Notes under the pieces: model-generated
Told to the model about the DNA's origin: nothing
Database searches by the model: none
What the model saw: only the letters and a program-made list of their open reading frames with translations
Made by a program: the position numbers and the translations under genes
Shown: positions 1 to 9,420 of the stretch, piece by piece
Position numbering within the stretch: the stretch's first letter is position 1
How the letters are laid out: every line of letters starts with the position of its first letter
NCBI GenBank assembly: GCA_023250195.1
Contig: JAHFBF010000002.1
Coordinates: forward strand, 248,001-312,000
Source: Candidatus Melainabacteria bacterium
GTDB taxonomy: Bacteria > Cyanobacteriota > Vampirovibrionia > 2-02-FULL-35-15
DNA length: 64,000 nt
Direction of reading: 5' to 3'

Positions 1-1
1 A

Positions 2-1267
2 ACCGTTTTAGCCAAGACACCGGCAGCACCTGCAACAAGGCTTGGAGCTGAACTGGAAGCTACAATTGAAAAAATCCCAGTACGTAAAATTATGGCAACT
101 GATGAAGGTGCAATTGCAAATGACGTCAGAGCGTTGATGGCAGAAGCTTTAAATCATAGAGCAAGTGATATTCACTTTGAACCAACTACAAAAGGATTAA
201 TTGTAAGATTTCGTGTTGATGGAATCTTAAGAGATCTGTGCAGATATTTTTCAACTGTGCAGGATTTAAGAAAAGTTGTTATTGCTCGGATAAAAATCAT
301 TGCTGACTTAAATATTGCAGAACAAAGACAGCCGCAGGATGGACGTGTTACGGAAATTTTAGGCGGACAGAGAGTAGATCTTCGTGTATCCACACTTCCA
401 ACTCTTCATGGAGAAAAGTGTGTTATTAGAATGCTGCCTCATGAAAACAATTACTCAAACCTCCTTGATCTTGGTATGCCAAAAGGAAGACTTTCAATTT
501 ATGAAGAGTGGCTTAGTCGAAGCCAGGGGATGATTCTTATTACTGGGCCCACAGGTTCAGGAAAAACGAGTACTTTGTATACAAGTCTGGCAAAACTGGT
601 TGATACTACAAAAAACGTTGTGACTGTAGAGGATCCGGTTGAATATCAGCTGGCAAGAGTTAATCAAGTTCAGGTTAATGTAAAAGCAGGCTTAACCTTT
701 TCTGCGGGATTAAGAAGCATACTTCGTCAGGACCCTGATATTGTAATGATTGGTGAAATTAGAGATCTGGAAACTGCTGAAATTGCTATTCAGGCAGCAC
801 TTACCGGGCATTTAGTCTTAAGTACTTTACATACTAACGATGCGTCAAGCACTGTTGTTAGATTAATGGATATGGGTGTAGAGCCATTTTTAATAGCAAG
901 TGCACTAATTGGAGTTGTAGCCCAGAGACTTGTTCGTAAGGTTTGTACATGTCATAAAGAATATAAACCTTCAGTTGAGGAACTTGAATTATTACATTTA
1001 ACGTCATCAAAAGATGAGATCTTTGCAAAAGCTCAAGGTTGTGAAAAATGTAATGGATCGGGTTATTCTGGTAGAGAAGGTGTATTTGAAATTATGCCTG
1101 TAGGTGAAAAAATTCAGCAAATGATTCAGGAAAAAGCTACCTTAAATGAAATTAAAGCTGAATTAGCTCGTCTGGGTGTTCCAACACTTTCTCATGCAGG
1201 TATACAGAAAGTAAGAAAAAGACGTACTACTCTTGAAGAATTGCTCAGAGTTATTCCGATTCCATAA
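2..1267 (+). CDS. GspE/PilB-family secretion or type IV pilus assembly ATPase (5'-truncated by window edge)
   Basis: Hexameric ATPase that powers type II secretion or type IV pilus extension from the cytoplasmic face of the inner membrane. The frame is open from base 2 with no stop, so the gene starts before the window and the ATG at 92 is internal. Visible in order: the N2-type region (ASDIHFEP, RVDGILR), Walker A GPTGSGKT (538-575), the Asp box VEDPVEYQ, Walker B-like DIVMIGEIRD and the His box GHLVLSTLHTND. A Cys pair set (CTC ... CEKC) near the C-terminus marks the zinc-binding C domain typical of GspE/PilB and less so of PilT. The missing N-terminus would hold the N1 domain. No other pilus gene is recognisable nearby except possibly the next one, so pilus versus secretion cannot be settled. 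Confidence 0.93.
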   Translation, partial: TVLAKTPAAPATRLGAELEATIEKIPVRKIMATDEGAIANDVRALMAEALNHRASDIHFEPTTKGLIVRFRVDGILRDLCRYFSTVQDLRKVVIARIKIIADLNIAEQRQPQDGRVTEILGGQRVDLRVSTLPTLHGEKCVIRMLPHENNYSNLLDLGMPKGRLSIYEEWLSRSQGMILITGPTGSGKTSTLYTSLAKLVDTTKNVVTVEDPVEYQLARVNQVQVNVKAGLTFSAGLRSILRQDPDIVMIGEIRDLETAEIAIQAALTGHLVLSTLHTNDASSTVVRLMDMGVEPFLIASALIGVVAQRLVRKVCTCHKEYKPSVEELELLHLTSSKDEIFAKAQGCEKCNGSGYSGREGVFEIMPVGEKIQQMIQEKATLNEIKAELARLGVPTLSHAGIQKVRKRRTTLEELLRVIPIP

Positions 1268-1302
1268 CATTTCATATATCTAATAAGTAAGGAAACTTTT
1301 TT

Positions 1303-1330
1303 CTGGAAACATGGTTAATTGTGTTTCCAG
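1303..1330 (+). terminator. 9-bp stem hairpin after the GspE/PilB gene
   Basis: CTGGAAACA and TGTTTCCAG form a perfect 9-bp inverted repeat with a 10-nt loop, starting 36 nt after the stop codon. No T-run follows on the plus strand (a T-run precedes it instead), so this is not a textbook intrinsic terminator. It could be an RNA-processing hairpin or a binding site. Confidence 0.35.
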
Positions 1331-1350
1331 AGTTTATCTGAAGCATAAAA

Positions 1351-3342
1351 ATGATGGTTGATCTTAAACACAGATCTGAAAACGAATTTTATCAATCAAT
1401 AGAAGATGTTGACAAATATATAACTTCTATTTCGGTTTCTAATTTTAAAACAAATATTCCACGGGTAAATTTCAGGAAAATAAAGCTAAATAAATTTCAG
1501 AATCTTTATAGTACTTTTCAATCAGGTAATATTACCCGGTTTTATCTTGATGATAAGCTCTTAGAGCTAAACTTGCCTGTCAGGAAGACTGAATCAGAAA
1601 TAATCCTTGATAAAGTGAATACAAATCCGCTTAGAAAGAAAAAGATTGAAGATGAGAAGCCTCCTTTAATTGTTGAAGTAGAGGAAAATATCCAGGAGTC
1701 CCGACTTCCTGAACAGAGTTTAACTACTGAAAATCCATTTACTGATTTAAGTAATATTTTAGAAGAGTCTGAAGATTTAACCTTAGAAGAAAGTGTTATT
1801 GCTAAGGAGTCTGTTCTTAAACCAAAAAATACAGAAATTAAGAAAGATATTACTTTTGATTTGGAAGCTCAAGTAGTGCAGAAAGATGAAAATGTATTAT
1901 TGTCACCGAGTTTTCCATCTACTCCAAGGACTGAAGATGATTTAATTAGTTCTTCTGGAGAGCAGGCTGAATTTATATGGCCACCACTCCCTCAAAAAAA
2001 AGTTGTAAAAAAGGCTAAGTCTAAAAAATCCAAGAAAAAACCTTACTTTTTATCAGAGGAAAGTAAACCTTCTGAACAACTGGAAGAAAAATCTAAAATA
2101 GTAGAACCAAAAGTAGGTGAAACTTTAAATTTTCCATGGACGTTAACGCAAAAAGATGGTTCTCATATTGAAGAAATATTTGGGGGTGGGCTTGAGGCAG
2201 AACTTCTAGATACTCCAAGTTATCCTGAAAAAAGACCTGAAGCAGAATTTGAAAAGATAGAGGATAGAGAGTTGGAGATAGAGTTCAGAGAAGATAAGCA
2301 AGAAGAGCAAAAAATATATAAAGAAAAGTTAGAAAATACTAGCCAGACTATTGAAAATTTGCCTTTTGCCGGGAAAGCAGTTTATAAAGCACTTTTCCCA
2401 AATGTATCATTTGAGCCTCTGCCTGAAAATATCATAAATGATGCTTTAAAGAACATTGGTTGGTTTAGTAAGTTACTTGATAGGTTCAATAATTTAGAAT
2501 TTGGTATAGTTGTCACTGGAAAGATCGAGAAAAAAAATGAAAAAAAGGTTGGAAATATGTTTGAGAAATTTGGCTATAAACTTACTCCAATAAGAATAAT
2601 TATTTTAGGTGGCGCACTTGCTACGCTTGGGTATTCGGTTTGGAATTATTTATTACCTATAATTAACAGTAATTCTATTAACCAGATAAAAAACAAAAAA
2701 GTTATTGTCAAGAATTTATTTAAAATAAAAAATATTCAGACCAGTAATAAAGCAGTGATTGGTGAAAAAGAAGAAAAACTGCAAATTGCAGAAAATTTGG
2801 AGGAAAAAACTTTTAGTCCCATAACTGAACAAGAAAGACAGGCTTTAATTCTAATGGCAAGAGAAGCTCTTGAAAGTAGACTTGATCCGTTTGGACAGGA
2901 AGAAGTGCTGCCCAAAGAAGTTCTTCAGCAAAAATCCGAGGAACAAAATACTGGTCCACGTGAAATCTCTCTTGACAGACAACAGGTCGAGCTTGTAGGA
3001 GTAATAAGTGCTAATAATAAAAATCTGGCTCTTGTAAATATCTATAATGCGGATTACAAAGTAATTGAAGATGATGATAAAGCTGCAAGAGATAGTAAGT
3101 TGAAAACTGCATTGAGTATGGCAGTACCAAATAGACTTGAAGTTTCTTTATTGGATCCAGTGGATGAATGGTATGTAAAGCAGATTGTAAAAGGTAAGGC
3201 AAAAGGTGATGATCCAATGATTGAATTGGTTAAAGGTGATAAGAAGTTTAAGCTGAAAGTTGGACAGAAAGTATTGCTTCCTGAAGAAAAGCCGCCTGAA
3301 GAACCAATAGTAGAAGACAAAATGGATGCATCTGAAGAGTAA
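1351..3342 (+). CDS. Hypothetical one-TM protein with long acidic linker, possibly a secretion/pilus accessory protein
   Basis: 663 residues, family not recognised. The first ~410 residues are highly charged (E/K-rich, with a KKAKSKKSKKK patch around 220) and probably disordered. One hydrophobic stretch lies at about 415-439 (IRIIILGGALATLGYSVW). The C-terminal ~110 residues look folded and beta-rich (VELVGVISANNKNLALVNIY ... KVGQKVLLPEE). That LVGVI...ALV...GQ pattern, together with the single TM, recalls the layout of inner-membrane linker proteins such as PilP or GspC. This is a loose resemblance only. The gene lies 83 nt downstream of the GspE/PilB ATPase, which is the main reason to suspect a shared role. 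There is no clear ribosome-binding site; the ATG at 1354 is an equally good start. Confidence 0.75.
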   Translation: MMVDLKHRSENEFYQSIEDVDKYITSISVSNFKTNIPRVNFRKIKLNKFQNLYSTFQSGNITRFYLDDKLLELNLPVRKTESEIILDKVNTNPLRKKKIEDEKPPLIVEVEENIQESRLPEQSLTTENPFTDLSNILEESEDLTLEESVIAKESVLKPKNTEIKKDITFDLEAQVVQKDENVLLSPSFPSTPRTEDDLISSSGEQAEFIWPPLPQKKVVKKAKSKKSKKKPYFLSEESKPSEQLEEKSKIVEPKVGETLNFPWTLTQKDGSHIEEIFGGGLEAELLDTPSYPEKRPEAEFEKIEDRELEIEFREDKQEEQKIYKEKLENTSQTIENLPFAGKAVYKALFPNVSFEPLPENIINDALKNIGWFSKLLDRFNNLEFGIVVTGKIEKKNEKKVGNMFEKFGYKLTPIRIIILGGALATLGYSVWNYLLPIINSNSINQIKNKKVIVKNLFKIKNIQTSNKAVIGEKEEKLQIAENLEEKTFSPITEQERQALILMAREALESRLDPFGQEEVLPKEVLQQKSEEQNTGPREISLDRQQVELVGVISANNKNLALVNIYNADYKVIEDDDKAARDSKLKTALSMAVPNRLEVSLLDPVDEWYVKQIVKGKAKGDDPMIELVKGDKKFKLKVGQKVLLPEEKPPEEPIVEDKMDASEE

Positions 3343-3350
3343 ACTTCCCA

Positions 3351-3356
3351 TATAAT
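3351..3356 (+). promoter_or_regulatory. -10 box of nadC, 9 nt before the ATG
   Basis: TATAAT ends 9 nt before the nadC start at 3366. A start site 6-8 nt after the box would give a transcript with almost no leader, and no Shine-Dalgarno sequence is present. No convincing -35 box is visible. Confidence 0.45.
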
Positions 3357-3365
3357 ATTTGTATT

Positions 3366-4202
3366 ATGGAAAACGCTGTAAGTGAAAAACTTATTCTTAG
3401 TGCTTTAGAAGAAGATAAAGGGCAGCTTGGTGATATAACGTCAATTAATTTAATTGATAAAAATCACAAATCTAAATTTGAACTGACTGTTAATGAAAAT
3501 GCTGTTCTGGCAGGATTAAATATCTTTAAAAAAACTTTTGTATTGGTTGATAAAGATATTGTTATAAAAACAAATTTAAACAATGGTAATCCTATTAAAA
3601 AAGGAGATATTGTCTGCAGTCTTTCTGGAAATACTTTAGCGATTTTATTTGCAGAGAGGACTTCTTTGAATTATCTTTGTCATTTATCAGGAATAGCTAC
3701 GACTACTCAAGCGTTAGTTGAGTTAATTAAACATACTAAGGCTATTCTTCTTGATACAAGAAAGACAACTCCAAACCTGAGGCTTTTTGAAAAAGAGGCT
3801 ATCCTTGCCGGTGGTGCAAAAAATCATAGATTTAATTTAAGTGAAATGATCTTAATAAAAGATAATCATATTGCAGTTGCCGGTGGTGTGAAAAATGCCA
3901 TATTCACTGAAAGAAAATTTTATAAAGATAAATATAAAATTGAAATTGAAGTTCAAAATTTTGATGAATTAAAAGAAGCTATTTCATGTAAGCCGGATAT
4001 CATTATGTTTGATAATTGGAGTGTTGAGGATTTAAAAATTGGATTAAAATTAATTCCTGAAGGTGTTTTAACTGAAGTAAGTGGGCAAATATCCAAAGAA
4101 AATATAAAATATTATGCTGAGTCAGGTGTTAATTATATTTCTACCAGTTACATGGTTAAAAATTCCCGGTGGATTGATTTTTCGTTAAATGCTATTTGCT
4201 AA
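3366..4202 (+). CDS. nadC: Nicotinate-nucleotide diphosphorylase (carboxylating), quinolinate phosphoribosyltransferase
   Basis: Converts quinolinate and PRPP to nicotinate mononucleotide, CO2 and PPi, in the cytoplasm; it is the third step of de novo NAD synthesis. 278 aa, normal for NadC. Family motifs are visible: LGDITS at the N-terminus, ERTSLNYLCHLSGIAT (103-118), the substrate-binding DTRKTTPNLR (130-139) and HRFNLSEMILIKDNH (153-167), then EVQNFDE and DIIMFDN in the barrel. It is the first of three consecutive NAD genes (nadC, nadB, nadA), here in an uncommon order and each with its own -10-like box. No SD is seen; the start is fixed by homology to the family N-terminus. Confidence 0.95.
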   Translation: MENAVSEKLILSALEEDKGQLGDITSINLIDKNHKSKFELTVNENAVLAGLNIFKKTFVLVDKDIVIKTNLNNGNPIKKGDIVCSLSGNTLAILFAERTSLNYLCHLSGIATTTQALVELIKHTKAILLDTRKTTPNLRLFEKEAILAGGAKNHRFNLSEMILIKDNHIAVAGGVKNAIFTERKFYKDKYKIEIEVQNFDELKEAISCKPDIIMFDNWSVEDLKIGLKLIPEGVLTEVSGQISKENIKYYAESGVNYISTSYMVKNSRWIDFSLNAIC

Positions 4203-4209
4203 GCTTCTG

Positions 4210-4307
4210 GGACTTTCACTTTTTATGCTCACCATATTGCCCTCGCTCCATGTCCGCTTCGCTTCCAAATTATGCTTCGGGCAATAGGTTCGCTTTTGTG
4301 AAAGTCC
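4210..4307. repeat. GC-richer nested inverted repeat between nadC and nadB
   Basis: The outer arms GGACTTTCAC (4210-4219) and GTGAAAGTCC (4298-4307) enclose inner arms ATTGCCC (4235-4241) and GGGCAAT (4279-4285). Base composition differs from the AT-rich surroundings. It probably folds into a long hairpin and resembles a small non-coding element. I saw no second copy in this window. An open frame across it (4196-4384) looks non-coding. Confidence 0.5.
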
Positions 4308-4358
4308 TGGTTTTCCTATGTGTTAAATGTGATACTCTGTGTGTAATACCCCATACGC

Positions 4359-4364
4359 TATACT
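4359..4364 (+). promoter_or_regulatory. -10 box of nadB, 9 nt before the ATG
   Basis: TATACT ends 9 nt before the nadB ATG at 4374, the same spacing as in front of nadC. No SD is visible, so a leaderless or near-leaderless transcript is suggested. Confidence 0.4.
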
Positions 4365-4373
4365 ATTATTCCT

Positions 4374-5993
4374 ATGAGATTTGATGTTGCTGGCAAATAT
4401 GATGTTATTGTAATAGGCTCTGGTATAAGTGGCTTAATCTGTGCACTTGAACTTGCTAAAAAAAATAAAACAGTTTGTATGTTAGCCAAGGAAGCTGTAA
4501 CTGAAGGTTCAAGTCTATATGCACAGGGAGGTATTGCTGTTCCGTTAAGTGAGAGCGATAGTGTAGAAAAACATTTACAGGATACCTTAAATGCAGGAAC
4601 CGGTCTAATAAATATTGATGTAGCAAGAGAAATTATTGCTCATTCAGGTTCCAGCCTGGAACAATTAATTTCATACGGCGTAAATTTTGATTTAACTAAG
4701 CAAAACAAAATTCACCTGACAAAAGAAGCTGCTCATTCAACTTCACGGGTCTGTCATGTGGGTGGTGATGCATCAGGAAGATATATTACAAAGGTGCTGG
4801 TGGACAAAGCATGCAGAGAACCAAACATTTCAATTTCTCAGGGTACTGTTGCTTTAGCTCTTTTAACAGATGAGAGGAAAAATGCAAATGGAGTTTTAGT
4901 TGAAGATGTTACAAGGAATCATTATGCACTGTTAGCTGATGATATTGTTATCGCTACTGGTGGAATTGGTCAGATATTTACAAATACAACAAATCCAAAA
5001 GTCTGTACTGGTGATGGGATAGTAATGTCTTATCGTGGCGGGGCTGAGTTGCAGGATCTTGAAATGATTCAGTTTCACCCAACAGGTTTATTTGATAAGG
5101 GAGAACCATTTTTAATTTCTGAAGCTATAAGAGGTGAGGGTGGGAAATTGAAAAATATAAAAGGGGAATATTTTGCAAACCGTTATCACGAACAGGGAGA
5201 ATTAGCTCCAAGAGATGTTTTATCACGAGCGATATTTTTTGAACTTGAAAAAACAAATTCAAGTCATGTCTTTTTAGACATTTCGAATTTTGATAAAGAT
5301 TATTTCAAATCAAGATTTCCCTCTATTTATCAGACATGCCTGGATAGAAAAATTGAATTTTTTGAAATCGGAATTCCTGTAGCTCCTGCTGCACATTATT
5401 TTATTGGTGGTATTAAATGTGATTTATCTGGAGCTACGAATATAGGTAATCTGTGGTGTGTGGGGGAATGTGCTTCAAATGGTTTCCATGGTGCAAACAG
5501 ACTTGCAAGTAATTCACTTCTTGAATGTATAGTTTCTCCGCACTTTTTGGTAGAGCAATTATCGGAAAATTCTAAAGTAACTTTAAATAATGTTAACCAT
5601 TTTGAAATTGATTTGGATTTGAAAGAATATGATGATGATATTGTTTTTCGAATGACCGCTGATTTAAAAAGAAATAATTCCAATACTTTAGGCCTGATAA
5701 GAACAAAGTCTGTTTTAAGTAAACATTTGGATTACCTTACTTCTCTCTTTGAATTGTTAAACCCAGACAAATTAAGTCTTAACTGTCAAGTTCAGGAATT
5801 AAAGAATATGATTTTGCTTTCATTCTTGATATGTCAAGCTGCGCTTAAAAGAGAACATAGCTTAGGGGTTCACTATAGGCAGGACTTTATGAGTTTGCCA
5901 AGTGAGTTTAAGCACTCGATTTCTCGCAAAAATACTGAATTATATTGGTTATCTCAAATGTCTTCAAGTTCACTAACAGCAAATCTTAGATAA
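4374..5993 (+). CDS. nadB: L-aspartate oxidase
   Basis: FAD enzyme that oxidises L-aspartate to iminoaspartate, the first step of de novo NAD synthesis. 539 aa, normal length. It opens with the dinucleotide-binding motif VIVIGSGISGLICALELA (12-29), followed by the family signature SSLYAQGGIAVPL, the HSTSRVCHVGGDASGR active-site loop and the MIQFHPTGL / RGEGGKL segments. The capping and C-terminal helical domain is present (AALKREHSLGVHYRQDF), as in NadB rather than only in succinate dehydrogenase. It sits between nadC and nadA, and its product is passed to NadA, encoded 30 nt downstream. Confidence 0.95.
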   Translation: MRFDVAGKYDVIVIGSGISGLICALELAKKNKTVCMLAKEAVTEGSSLYAQGGIAVPLSESDSVEKHLQDTLNAGTGLINIDVAREIIAHSGSSLEQLISYGVNFDLTKQNKIHLTKEAAHSTSRVCHVGGDASGRYITKVLVDKACREPNISISQGTVALALLTDERKNANGVLVEDVTRNHYALLADDIVIATGGIGQIFTNTTNPKVCTGDGIVMSYRGGAELQDLEMIQFHPTGLFDKGEPFLISEAIRGEGGKLKNIKGEYFANRYHEQGELAPRDVLSRAIFFELEKTNSSHVFLDISNFDKDYFKSRFPSIYQTCLDRKIEFFEIGIPVAPAAHYFIGGIKCDLSGATNIGNLWCVGECASNGFHGANRLASNSLLECIVSPHFLVEQLSENSKVTLNNVNHFEIDLDLKEYDDDIVFRMTADLKRNNSNTLGLIRTKSVLSKHLDYLTSLFELLNPDKLSLNCQVQELKNMILLSFLICQAALKREHSLGVHYRQDFMSLPSEFKHSISRKNTELYWLSQMSSSSLTANLR

Positions 5994-6023
5994 AGCTATA
6001 TAATTATTTTAAATAAATTTATT

Positions 6024-7064
6024 ATGGTTGTTGAAATTACAAAGCAAAAGCACGATTTACAAAATGGGAATGGAAAAACTATTCCACAGCGTGACGTTCA
6101 GTCGTTAAAAGAAGAAATCAGAAAAATTGTTAAAGAAAAAAACGCAGTAGTTCTTACACATATTTATCAAAGGCTTGAAGTTCAGGATATTGCAGATCAT
6201 ATTGGAGATAGCCTGGCGCTTTCCAGAGCTGCTGCTAGAACAAATGCTGATATTATTGTTTTTTGCGGTGTGCATTTTATGGCTGAAACTGCAAAGCTTT
6301 TAAATCCGGTGAAAACTGTTTTATTGCCTGACTTGCAGTCTGGTTGTCCTATGGCTGATATGATTTCTGTGGATGATTTACGTGCTTTTAAAGCTGAGCA
6401 TCCCGGTGCTCCTGTGGTTTGTTATGTAAACTCAAGTGCTGGTGTTAAGGCTGAGTCAGATGTATGCTGCACCAGTACAAATGCAGTACAGGTAGTAAGT
6501 TCATTTAAAGAGAAAGAAGTTCTTTTTGTTCCGGATAAAGGTCTGGGAGTATGGGTTCAGGAGCGATTACCGGATAAAAAATTACATATTTATGATGGCT
6601 TTTGTCCTACTCACTATCAGATAACACCAAAAGATGTTTTTGTTATGAGAGAGAAATATCCAGAGGCTGTAGTCGTTGCTCACCCCGAATGTGATCCGGA
6701 AGTATGGAGATTAGCTGATTTTGTCGGCAGTACATCTCAAATATATAAATTTGTTTCAAATCATTCAAAAGAACAATTTATTATTCTTTCTGAACAGGGG
6801 CTGGTTGCAAGAATGCAGAGAGATATGTCTCATAAGACAATAGTTACTACTTTTCCTTTGCCACTCTGTCCGAATATGAAATATCATAAGCTGGAAAGTG
6901 TACTTAATTCTCTTATTAATAATGTAAATGAAATTGAAATTAGGGCTGATGTATTTCAGAAAGCAGCACAGACTATAACTAAAATGTTTGAAATTACAGA
7001 GTCTGATCCTGCAAAAAATACGAACTTGTGGGAAGGTCCAAGAAAACAAGCTGTAGAAGCGTAG
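6024..7064 (+). CDS. nadA: Quinolinate synthase
   Basis: Condenses iminoaspartate with dihydroxyacetone phosphate to quinolinate, using a [4Fe-4S] cluster. 346 aa. The three expected cluster ligands are visible: Cys108 in SGCPMAD, Cys194 in DGFCPTH and Cys282 in PLCPNMKYHKLE. The substrate region reads THIYQRLEVQDIADHIGDSLALS. The protein begins with ~25 extra residues ahead of the conserved core; the ATG at 6024 is supported by TATAAT at 5999-6004. Its stop codon lies inside a 28-bp palindrome, so the last residues (VEA) and the stop come from repeat sequence. As an Fe-S enzyme it is a client of the Suf system encoded at 35-42 kb. Confidence 0.95.
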   Translation: MVVEITKQKHDLQNGNGKTIPQRDVQSLKEEIRKIVKEKNAVVLTHIYQRLEVQDIADHIGDSLALSRAAARTNADIIVFCGVHFMAETAKLLNPVKTVLLPDLQSGCPMADMISVDDLRAFKAEHPGAPVVCYVNSSAGVKAESDVCCTSTNAVQVVSSFKEKEVLFVPDKGLGVWVQERLPDKKLHIYDGFCPTHYQITPKDVFVMREKYPEAVVVAHPECDPEVWRLADFVGSTSQIYKFVSNHSKEQFIILSEQGLVARMQRDMSHKTIVTTFPLPLCPNMKYHKLESVLNSLINNVNEIEIRADVFQKAAQTITKMFEITESDPAKNTNLWEGPRKQAVEA

Positions 7065-7080
7065 CACGCTACGCTTCTAC
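7053..7080. repeat. 28-bp palindrome (GTAG...CTAC family), overlapping the nadA stop codon
   Basis: Arms GTAGAAGCGTAG and CTACGCTTCTAC are perfectly complementary around CACG. The TAG at 7062-7064 is the nadA stop. It belongs to the family also seen at 14953, 21850, 22758, 28408, 32594, 43775 and 55265. As RNA it would form a strong hairpin and could act in transcript ending or 3'-end protection. Confidence 0.8.
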
Positions 7081-7101
7081 TTAAATGACTGGATTTCTTT
7101 A

Positions 7102-9234
7102 ATGAACATCAAATTACAACAGGCGCAGGCAGATTTTCTTAAAAGTTCTGTTTTTGCAGAGCTTGTAGAAAATCTTTTAATGCCGGAAGTCAGCAAAATA
7201 TGGCTGCAAAAAATCGCAAATTTATTAAAGCAGGTTATAAATACAAAAAGCTTAATTTTAAATGTCTGTAGCGATAATTCGATGGTTGTTGTCTCAAATA
7301 ATTCAAATGAAGAAAAGATCAATCATAGATACACTGAGATCTTAAATACTGAAAAGCCATTCTGGATATCAGAGAATTATATAGTACCTTTGGAGCTTGA
7401 AGGATATCTGGAGTTATACTGGCAAAAAAGACCTTCTAAAGATGAACTTGATGTTTATAATGTTATATTTTCTTTTTTGACAAATGCTTTAAAAACCAGA
7501 TCTAATCTTGTCTCTCAAAAGTTGTTGATTTCCAAAGAGGAGTTGTTAAGCAAATTTGAACATATATTAAATACTGAATCTGAATTTAAAACACAGATTG
7601 ATTTGTTTGCAAAAGAAATTGCTTTGTTTCTTGATGTTTCTCGATGCCAGATAAAATTCTTTTCTGAAAATGCATCTTCTGTTTTTGATGCTACTTTAAG
7701 TACAGAGTTCGTTAAAAAGGGATTTTTGGAGTCTGTGAATGTCGTTTCATCTATTGAGGATGAATGGCTTTCCATAATAAGGAATAATCAGGTTTTAATT
7801 TTAAATAATAATAAAGTCTTACTTCAGGAGTTGCCTTCAAAAGATGTTGAATCTTTATTGTCGATAAAATCTGTTTTAGGTTATCCTCTGGTTTGTAGAA
7901 ATAAGCCTTTAGGTGTTATTGTTTTACACCAATGTGATTATGGAAGAATCTGGAAAACTGAAGAAATTCAATGTATAAGAGAAGTCGCACTATTAATAAG
8001 TGCTTTAACGGGAAAAAATCTTGAATTAAAAGAAGGATGGCAGTCAAGACAGTCTCAACTGGATAATTTTGTTATTAATTCAGATGAGTTTTTAAAAGAA
8101 CTTAATCATCTGGAGGTTGATGCTCAGGTAAATAATTCATGTTTTAGTCTGGCAATGATCGATATAGAAAAATTAAAAGAAGTTAATTTAAATATGGGTT
8201 TTGTGGCTGGAAATCTAGTATTGTCTCAAACCGCAAGATTTTTAAACAGGCTTTATAAGGATATCTATAAGGTCGCAAGATATAACAATGATGAGTTCGT
8301 TGTGATTATGAAAAATGTAGATCACTCCAAAGCTCAAATTGAAGCAGAAAAATTAAAAGAAAAGCTGAGTGGTTTTTTAGTGCTTGGGGTTGGATTGGTT
8401 GAATATAATTTTTCTTTTGTTACCTATCCTATGCATACTGCTTCTATTCAGGAGCTTTTAGGATTTTTGGAGCAGGCTATGATTCTTTCTAAGTCCAGAG
8501 GGAAATTTCAGATTTCCAGTGTTGAAGAAATCAAAGGACAGCCTAAAGAGATATGGCAGCGGTTGGTTTCTTATGCAATTCCGGAAATTATTTTTAAGAA
8601 AACAAACTTTAAAACAGGTCCTGAGCTGATTGAAACAATTAATAAACAAATAAGTGATCATAAAGAGATGAGAACATACAGCACTGATATTTTGGACTCG
8701 ATTCAAAGTCTTGCTATTGCGCTGGATGCAAAGGATTCTTATACAGAAGGGCATAGCAACAGGGTCTCAGAATATGCATATATTCTGGCTAAAAAGATTT
8801 CTTTGGATTTGCAGGAGATTGAGTGGGTTCGTCTTGCTGCAGCAATGCATGATATTGGAAAGATTGGCATTCCTGAAAATATTTTGTGTAAACCGGGAAA
8901 GCTGACAAAAGATGAATATGAGATTATGAAAAAACATCCCGTTATCGGAGCAAAAATTTTAAAACCAATAAAGCCTTTGGAGAAAGTTGCAAATCTGGTG
9001 CTGTATCATCATGAGTATTGGGATGGATCGGGTTATCCACATGGACTTAAAAAGGAAGAGATTCCAATAGGTGCAAGAATTGTAAGTATTGTAGATGCTT
9101 ATCAGGCAATGACTAGTTCTAGACCTTATAGATCAGCTCTACCTTTTGAAGAAGCTATTAAAAGACTTAAGGAAGGAAAAGAAAAACAGTGGGACCCGGA
9201 ACTGATTGATGGTTTTATTAAATTGGTTACTTAG
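7102..9234 (+). CDS. GAF / degenerate GGDEF / HD-GYP protein, probable cyclic-di-GMP phosphodiesterase
   Basis: 710 aa, no TM segment. A GAF-like sensory region spans about 150-300. A GGDEF-type fold follows (about 330-470), whose signature is NNDEF (around 394) instead of GGDEF, so cyclase activity is unlikely and it may be regulatory. The C-terminal HD-GYP domain is intact: HSNRVSEYA, HDIGKIGIP (from about 583), KHPVIGAKIL, HHEYWDGSGYP (from about 636) and DAYQAMTSSRPYR. HD-GYP domains hydrolyse cyclic di-GMP to GMP with a di- or trimetal centre. The gene stands alone, 37 nt after nadA, with the palindrome between them. The ligand sensed by GAF is unknown. Confidence 0.88.
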   Translation: MNIKLQQAQADFLKSSVFAELVENLLMPEVSKIWLQKIANLLKQVINTKSLILNVCSDNSMVVVSNNSNEEKINHRYTEILNTEKPFWISENYIVPLELEGYLELYWQKRPSKDELDVYNVIFSFLTNALKTRSNLVSQKLLISKEELLSKFEHILNTESEFKTQIDLFAKEIALFLDVSRCQIKFFSENASSVFDATLSTEFVKKGFLESVNVVSSIEDEWLSIIRNNQVLILNNNKVLLQELPSKDVESLLSIKSVLGYPLVCRNKPLGVIVLHQCDYGRIWKTEEIQCIREVALLISALTGKNLELKEGWQSRQSQLDNFVINSDEFLKELNHLEVDAQVNNSCFSLAMIDIEKLKEVNLNMGFVAGNLVLSQTARFLNRLYKDIYKVARYNNDEFVVIMKNVDHSKAQIEAEKLKEKLSGFLVLGVGLVEYNFSFVTYPMHTASIQELLGFLEQAMILSKSRGKFQISSVEEIKGQPKEIWQRLVSYAIPEIIFKKTNFKTGPELIETINKQISDHKEMRTYSTDILDSIQSLAIALDAKDSYTEGHSNRVSEYAYILAKKISLDLQEIEWVRLAAAMHDIGKIGIPENILCKPGKLTKDEYEIMKKHPVIGAKILKPIKPLEKVANLVLYHHEYWDGSGYPHGLKKEEIPIGARIVSIVDAYQAMTSSRPYRSALPFEEAIKRLKEGKEKQWDPELIDGFIKLVT

Positions 9235-9420
9235 TTATGGACTCTTTAATTTTGAAATTTGAAATAAGATTTTAAAATTCTATTTTTAAGCGATACAAAA
9301 TTAAGAGCAATCTTAATACTTATTTAATTTTTCCTACTAGAAATTTTAAATTCTCGCTGTTAGTATATTATTCACGGTTTAGGTTTATATAAATTAAAAA
9401 TATTTAAGGAGAGTATATAT

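Noticed and set aside
4196-4384. Open frame of 62 codons between nadC and nadB
   Set aside because: It lies across the inverted repeat, overlaps both neighbours and has no coding-like composition or ribosome-binding site.
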